Below are positions 60,445 through 64,000 of a stretch of DNA of 64,000 bases, piece by piece. Position numbers and translations under genes: made by a program. The first letter of the stretch is position 1. Each line of letters begins with the position of its first letter. Source of the stretch: Natronomonas gomsonensis (GTDB lineage: Archaea > Halobacteriota > Halobacteria > Halobacteriales > Haloarculaceae); NCBI RefSeq assembly GCF_024300825.1, contig NZ_CP101323.1:1922001-1986000 (forward strand), read 5' to 3'. A model generated the notes under the pieces. That model saw only the letters and a list, made by a program, of their open reading frames with translations, had not been told where the DNA came from and ran no database searches.

Positions 60445-60486
60445 TACACTCTTCAACACCCACCGATGCGTAGTTAAACACGGATT

Positions 60487-61239
60487 ATGGCAGACCCAGG
60501 CAGCGAAGCACTATGGCTGTGGATAGGCACGGCAGGAATGTTCCTCGGCATGCTGTACTTCATCGCCCGCGGCTGGGGTGAGGAGAACAGACGCCGACAG
60601 GAGTTCTACATCGTGACGATATTCATCACCGCCATCGCCTTCGTCAACTACCTGATGATGGCGCTGGGCTTCGGGTTGACGACAGTGACCGTCGCCGGCG
60701 AGGAGTTGCCCATCTACTGGGCGCGATACACCGACTGGCTGTTCACGACGCCGTTGCTCCTCATCGACCTCGGACTGCTTGCCGGGGCGAACCGCAACCA
60801 GATTGCCACGCTCGTGGGTCTCGACGCGCTGATGATCGGCACGGGCGCGGTGGCGACGCTGTCGACGACCGGCGTGTTGCTCAGCCCCGTCGGTGACCGC
60901 CTCATCTGGTGGGGCGTCTCCACCGGCTTCCTGTTGGTGTTGCTGTACTTCCTGTTCGGAACGCTGACCGAGGAGGCAAACCGCCTCTCGGAGGACGCCC
61001 AATCGACGTTCAACATCCTCCGGAACCTCATCGTCGTCGTCTGGCTGGTGTATCCGGTGTGGTGGATACTCGGCACCGAAGGCCTCGGCACCATCGGCCT
61101 CTACAGCGAGACGGCCGGCTTCATGGTGTTGGACCTCGTCGCGAAGGTCGGCTTCGGTATCATCCTGCTGTCGAGCCGTGAGGTGCTCGACGCCGCGGGC
61201 GACCTCGCCGGTTCGACGGCCCAACCCGCCGACGACTGA
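60487..61239 (+). CDS. bop: Bacteriorhodopsin, light-driven proton pump
   Basis: 250 residues, seven helices. [19 protein letters not shown] has Asp83, Thr87 and Asp94 (the D-T-D proton-pump motif; acceptor and donor aspartates). Asp113 corresponds to bR Asp115, Glu198 (GTEG) and Glu208 (SETA) to the proton-release pair, and Lys220 in [12 protein letters not shown] binds retinal. Leucine at the position that tunes absorption predicts green light. It leads the retinal cassette and is preceded by a bop-type UAS. Confidence 0.97.
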   Translation: MADPGSEALWLWIGTAGMFLGMLYFIARGWGEENRRRQEFYIVTIFITAIAFVNYLMMALGFGLTTVTVAGEELPIYWARYTDWLFTTPLLLIDLGLLAGANRNQIATLVGLDALMIGTGAVATLSTTGVLLSPVGDRLIWWGVSTGFLLVLLYFLFGTLTEEANRLSEDAQSTFNILRNLIVVVWLVYPVWWILGTEGLGTIGLYSETAGFMVLDLVAKVGFGIILLSSREVLDAAGDLAGSTAQPADD

Positions 61240-61357
61240 CACGGAACGGTAGCGACGACGAATCCCGGGACCGGCCCGGCATCACCACCGATTCGATGAC
61301 GAGGACCAACCGACGAACCGACGCGACCGACAGGCGAGCATACGGAGCGGTGCGACC

Positions 61358-62152
61358 ATGAGCGCCCCCACCTACGCGCAGTTCCACTTCGCGTTCCTCC
61401 TGCCGGTCGTGGCGGTGCTGTTGGCCGCGGCGACGGTGACCCGCACGCGGACGACCCGGCCGACGGTGTGGTCGGTCGGCCGACCGGTCTACTGGAGCGG
61501 CGTCGCCGTCGTCACCCTCGTCGCCGTCATCTACACGACGCCGTGGGACAACTACCTCATCGCCCGCGGCGTCTGGGGCTACGGCGAGGGCCAGACGTTC
61601 GTCCACCTCGGCCTCGCGCCGCTCGGAGAGTACGCGTTCTTCCTCCTCCAGCCGATTCTCACCGCGCTGTGGCTCGGCCAGTTGACGCTCCGTCGCGGCT
61701 GGCCCGAAGCCGACGCACTCGGACGCGAAGACGGGGAGCGGTGGCTTACTCTCAGCCGTTTCGAGCGTACACCGCGAGTGCTCGGTGGCGTCGCTGCCGT
61801 CGCCGTCGGCCTCGTGGGAGCCGTGTTGCTCACGACCGCCGGGACGTTCTATCTCGGCGCCATCCTCGCGTGGGCGGCGCCCGTCCTGTTCATCCAGTGG
61901 GTCGTCGGCCTCCCGCAGTTGCTGTATCAGCGCCGCACCGTCGCCCTCGGCGTCGCCGTGCCGACGGTGTATCTCTGGATAATCGACCGCATCGCGCTGG
62001 CGACCGGCATCTGGCACATCTCGCCGACCTATACGACCGGCATCGCGCTCTTCGGCCTGCCAATCGAGGAGGCGCTGTTCTTCCTCGTGACGAACCTCTT
62101 CGTCGTCCAAGGGCTGGTCCTGTTCCGGTGGGTGGTCGACCGATGGGCGTGA
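61358..62152 (+). CDS. crtY: Lycopene cyclase, fused CrtYcd type
   Basis: 264 residues with two homologous three- to four-helix units. TPWDNYLIARGVWGYG in the first unit and GIALFGLPIEEALFFLVTNLFVVQG (about 230-254) in the second are the two lycopene cyclase motifs that are separate CrtYc/CrtYd chains in some bacteria. It makes beta-carotene, the retinal precursor. It is in the same orientation as bop and overlaps the start of brp by 10 bases. Confidence 0.93.
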   Translation: MSAPTYAQFHFAFLLPVVAVLLAAATVTRTRTTRPTVWSVGRPVYWSGVAVVTLVAVIYTTPWDNYLIARGVWGYGEGQTFVHLGLAPLGEYAFFLLQPILTALWLGQLTLRRGWPEADALGREDGERWLTLSRFERTPRVLGGVAAVAVGLVGAVLLTTAGTFYLGAILAWAAPVLFIQWVVGLPQLLYQRRTVALGVAVPTVYLWIIDRIALATGIWHISPTYTTGIALFGLPIEEALFFLVTNLFVVQGLVLFRWVVDRWA

Positions 62153-63171
62153 CCGTCGACCAACCGACGCCAGCGTTTCGTGCGATGTACGACCGCCTCG
62201 CCACTCGCCCGGCGTGGACGATTTGTGCCCTGTTCGTCGTGGGCGCGACGGTCGGACGGCTGCTCGGCGTCACGGTCGGCCCCACCCTCAGATACCTCCC
62301 GCTGGCGGCGAGCGTCGTCCTCTTCGGACTCCCCCACGGCGCGGTCGACTACCTCGTTCCGGCGCGAATCGACGACGACCGCTCGCTGCCGTCATCGATG
62401 GTCGTCGTCGGTGTTCTCTATGCGGTTGTCGGCGGCGCCTACGCGGTGCTGTGGCTCCTCGAACCGCTGGTCGCCGCGGCGTCGTTCATCGCGATAACGT
62501 GGTTCCACTGGGGGCAGGGCGACGTGCACGCGCTGGTCGTCTTCGTCGACGCCGACCACCTCGACTCGACGGGGCTTCGGGCGGCGACCGGGTTCGTCCG
62601 CGGCGGCCTCCCGATGTTCGTTCCGCTGTTGGCGTTTCCCGACAGATACCGAACCGTCGTCGACGCGTGGGTCGGACTGTTCGGCTCCGACCTCTCGACG
62701 GCGTGGCTGTTCGCCGAGACGACACGCCTCGTCGGCGGAAGCGTCTTCCTCGCGGTCACCGTCGGCGTGTTGCTCGTCGGCTACCGTCGCGGAAGCGGCC
62801 GCAGTTGGCGGGTCGACGCCGGCGAGACGGCGCTGCTGTGGCTGTTCTTCCTGACGGTGCCGCCGCTGGTCGCCATCGGCGTCTACTTTTGCGTCTGGCA
62901 TGCCCTCCGACACGTCATCAGAGTTGTCGCTGTCGACGGCGACTCGGCTGTCGACACCCGAAAACTCCTCGGGCGGTTCGCCCGGGAGGCCACCCCGCTG
63001 ACCGCGCTGGCGCTCGTCTTCCTCGTCGGCTTCGCGGTATTCGTCCCCGTCACGCCCACCTCGCCGGCGTCGGTCGCCGCAGTGTATCTCGTCTTCATCG
63101 CCGTTCTCACCCTTCCGCACGTCGCCGTCGTGACGTGGATGGACCGCCGGGAAGGCGTCTGGTGGACGTAG
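62143..63171 (+). CDS. brp: Brp/Blh-family beta-carotene 15,15'-dioxygenase
   Basis: 342 residues from ATG 62143, inside the end of crtY. Nine or so helices with the Fe-binding histidine motifs: LPHGAVDYLVP, ITWFHWGQGDVHAL and VWHALRHVIRVV. Cleaves beta-carotene into two retinal molecules for bop and hop. It is convergent with the Bat-like regulator, with 2 bases between stop codons. Confidence 0.94.
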   Translation: MGVTVDQPTPAFRAMYDRLATRPAWTICALFVVGATVGRLLGVTVGPTLRYLPLAASVVLFGLPHGAVDYLVPARIDDDRSLPSSMVVVGVLYAVVGGAYAVLWLLEPLVAAASFIAITWFHWGQGDVHALVVFVDADHLDSTGLRAATGFVRGGLPMFVPLLAFPDRYRTVVDAWVGLFGSDLSTAWLFAETTRLVGGSVFLAVTVGVLLVGYRRGSGRSWRVDAGETALLWLFFLTVPPLVAIGVYFCVWHALRHVIRVVAVDGDSAVDTRKLLGRFAREATPLTALALVFLVGFAVFVPVTPTSPASVAAVYLVFIAVLTLPHVAVVTWMDRREGVWWT

Positions 63172-63173
63172 AA

Positions 63174-64000
63174 CTACCGCTCGAAAAAGGCCTCGATGAG
63201 TTTCCGCTCGGCCGCCCGGAGGTGCTGGTGGTACGTCGCCCGTCCGATACCCATCGATTCCGCGAGCGTATCTCCCGTGACCGGACGGTCCCACTCGTAG
63301 AAGCCGCTGACGTGGGCTTTCTGCAGCGCCGTCAACTGCCGTTCGGTCAGTCGGTCCTCCACGTCGGCGACGAACGCCTGTCGCGTCGACGGCGGCCGCT
63401 CCCGCTCGCGTTGGGCGACGATGTCAGTCTCCGGGTACCGCTCCGAGAGGAGGTCGGCGATGGCCCGGACGTCGCCCTCGCTCGGCAGTTCGAGTTCGAT
63501 GGTGGCGACGCCGTCGACGACGCCGATTTCGCAGATTCGCACGCCACGTTCGGCCAGCGTCGCCGGCAGGGAGTCGTTGGTGACGGCGAACTCGAACAGC
63601 GTCTCCCCGCCGTGTTCGTGTATCACCTCCGCCGACGCGATGTGTGGGTATCGCTCGACGGTATCGAGGATGGCCGCCGCGTCGCCGTCCGACCGGAAGA
63701 ACATCAGCACGGAGCCGTCCTCGCGGTACACCGAACCGTTGTAGGTGAGCGAACAGCCGGTCCGTTCCGAGAGGTCGACGAAGAACAGCCCCTCGTCGGT
63801 GGTTTCGACGTCGAGTTGTCGGACGCTGTCGGTCGCGAGCATGCGGCCGCGCTCCAAGGCGTTCAGCGCCGTCGCCGCCGCCCGACCGATGGCTTCGAGG
63901 ACGACCCGTTCGTGTTCGTTCAGCGCCGCCTCCTCCGTCGTGTACAGCGACAGGACGCCGTAGGTCGTCTCGCCGTAGACGAGCGGGACGGCGGCGATGC
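63174..64000 (-). CDS. bat: Bat-like bacterio-opsin activator, N-terminus beyond window
   Basis: The frame is open to the window edge (about 275 residues visible). It begins within a GAF domain (AAVPLVYGETTYGVLSLYTTE, then EHERVVLEAIGRAAATALNAL), continues with the bacterio-opsin-activator domain (SLTYNGSVYREDGSVLMFF…) and ends with HTH_10 (DRLTERQLTALQKAHVSGFYEW and SMGIGRATYHQHLRAAERKL). This matches H. salinarum Bat (PAS-GAF-HTH). Placed beside brp as in Halobacterium; likely binds the UAS before bop and hop. Symbol given by context. Confidence 0.88.
   Translation of the reverse strand, partial: IAAVPLVYGETTYGVLSLYTTEEAALNEHERVVLEAIGRAAATALNALERGRMLATDSVRQLDVETTDEGLFFVDLSERTGCSLTYNGSVYREDGSVLMFFRSDGDAAAILDTVERYPHIASAEVIHEHGGETLFEFAVTNDSLPATLAERGVRICEIGVVDGVATIELELPSEGDVRAIADLLSERYPETDIVAQRERERPPSTRQAFVADVEDRLTERQLTALQKAHVSGFYEWDRPVTGDTLAESMGIGRATYHQHLRAAERKLIEAFFER

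Noticed and set aside
1-64000. tRNA, rRNA, CRISPR array or replication origin
   Set aside because: No cloverleaf with a T-loop GGTTCRAAT context, no repeat-spacer array and no Orc1/Cdc6 gene with ORB-type repeats were seen on reading both strands; a covariance-model scan would be needed to be certain for tRNAs.

Overview
The window reads as chromosomal DNA of an extremely halophilic archaeon (class Halobacteria). It is GC-rich, its proteins are strongly acidic, many promoters sit 22-35 bases upstream of start codons as expected for leaderless transcripts, and the gene content is diagnostic: halorhodopsin, bacteriorhodopsin, Brp, Bat-type HTH_10 regulators, archaeal SMC/ScpA, archaeal GatB, and twin-arginine lipoproteins. 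No rRNA, tRNA or CRISPR array was seen. About 68 intact or partial genes, five broken genes and one IS200/IS605 element are annotated.

Layout. 1-8712 (minus strand): partial metG, a BNR-propeller protein, mfnA, a lipoprotein, ppsA, a pilin-like lipoprotein and a PhzF isomerase. 8774-11659: a nucleoside deaminase, then a purine/nucleotide salvage run (phosphoribosyltransferase, HD nucleotidase, MTA phosphorylase). 11739-16728 (minus): a coiled-coil protein, smc and scpA. 16878-23634: gatB, a transglutaminase-like protein, halorhodopsin (hop), a membrane protein, topoisomerase I. 23682-24268: a dead mazEF-like toxin-antitoxin pair with one in-frame stop in each gene. 24366-26376: sulfur locus A (TusA-like, SQR-like flavoprotein, DUF1641). 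26385-30291: a PPOX protein, a zinc ribbon, DUF2267, CBS proteins and a phosphoribosyltransferase. 30325-32737: an IS200/IS605 element (tnpA, tnpB, probable omega RNA) abutting the last 39 codons of a Na+/Ca2+ antiporter gene, plus a second, decapitated tnpB. 32820-43416: YihY, a P-type ATPase, DUF211, a VIT-like protein, an APC permease, 3-hydroxyacyl-CoA dehydrogenase, TspO, a ThDP enzyme and an SDR. 43551-44915: a CapA-like gene of unusual composition. 44985-50720: sulfur locus B (DsrE2, TusA, rhodanese-MBL, two YeeE/YedE proteins, a PiT-type permease, a cysteine-rich HTH regulator, a zinc ribbon, thioredoxin). 50764-56555: pyruvate kinase, a methyltransferase, an HTH_10 regulator, an esterase, and a frameshifted ABC binding protein. 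56559-60379: livG, livF, livH, livM. 60487-64000: the retinal cassette bop, crtY, brp and a Bat-like activator.

How it fits together. Two themes stand out. The first is light energy: bop and hop lie 41 kb apart, but each is preceded by a near-match to the bop upstream activator sequence, and crtY (beta-carotene) and brp (retinal) follow bop with a Bat-like regulator facing them. The second is sulfur handling: loci A and B together encode sulfane-sulfur carriers, persulfide and sulfide enzymes, YeeE/YedE importers and an anion permease. The regulator in locus B has three cysteines before its HTH and sits behind a perfect TTGTGTA-N5-TACACAA dyad; related half-sites occur in the promoters of both loci. 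I regard this two-locus, cysteine-sensing sulfur regulon as the best candidate for an undescribed system here.

Decay is unusually visible: two adjacent toxin-antitoxin genes each killed by one stop codon, an antiporter beheaded at an IS end, a tnpB fragment, and a substrate-binding gene frameshifted in front of an intact transporter operon.
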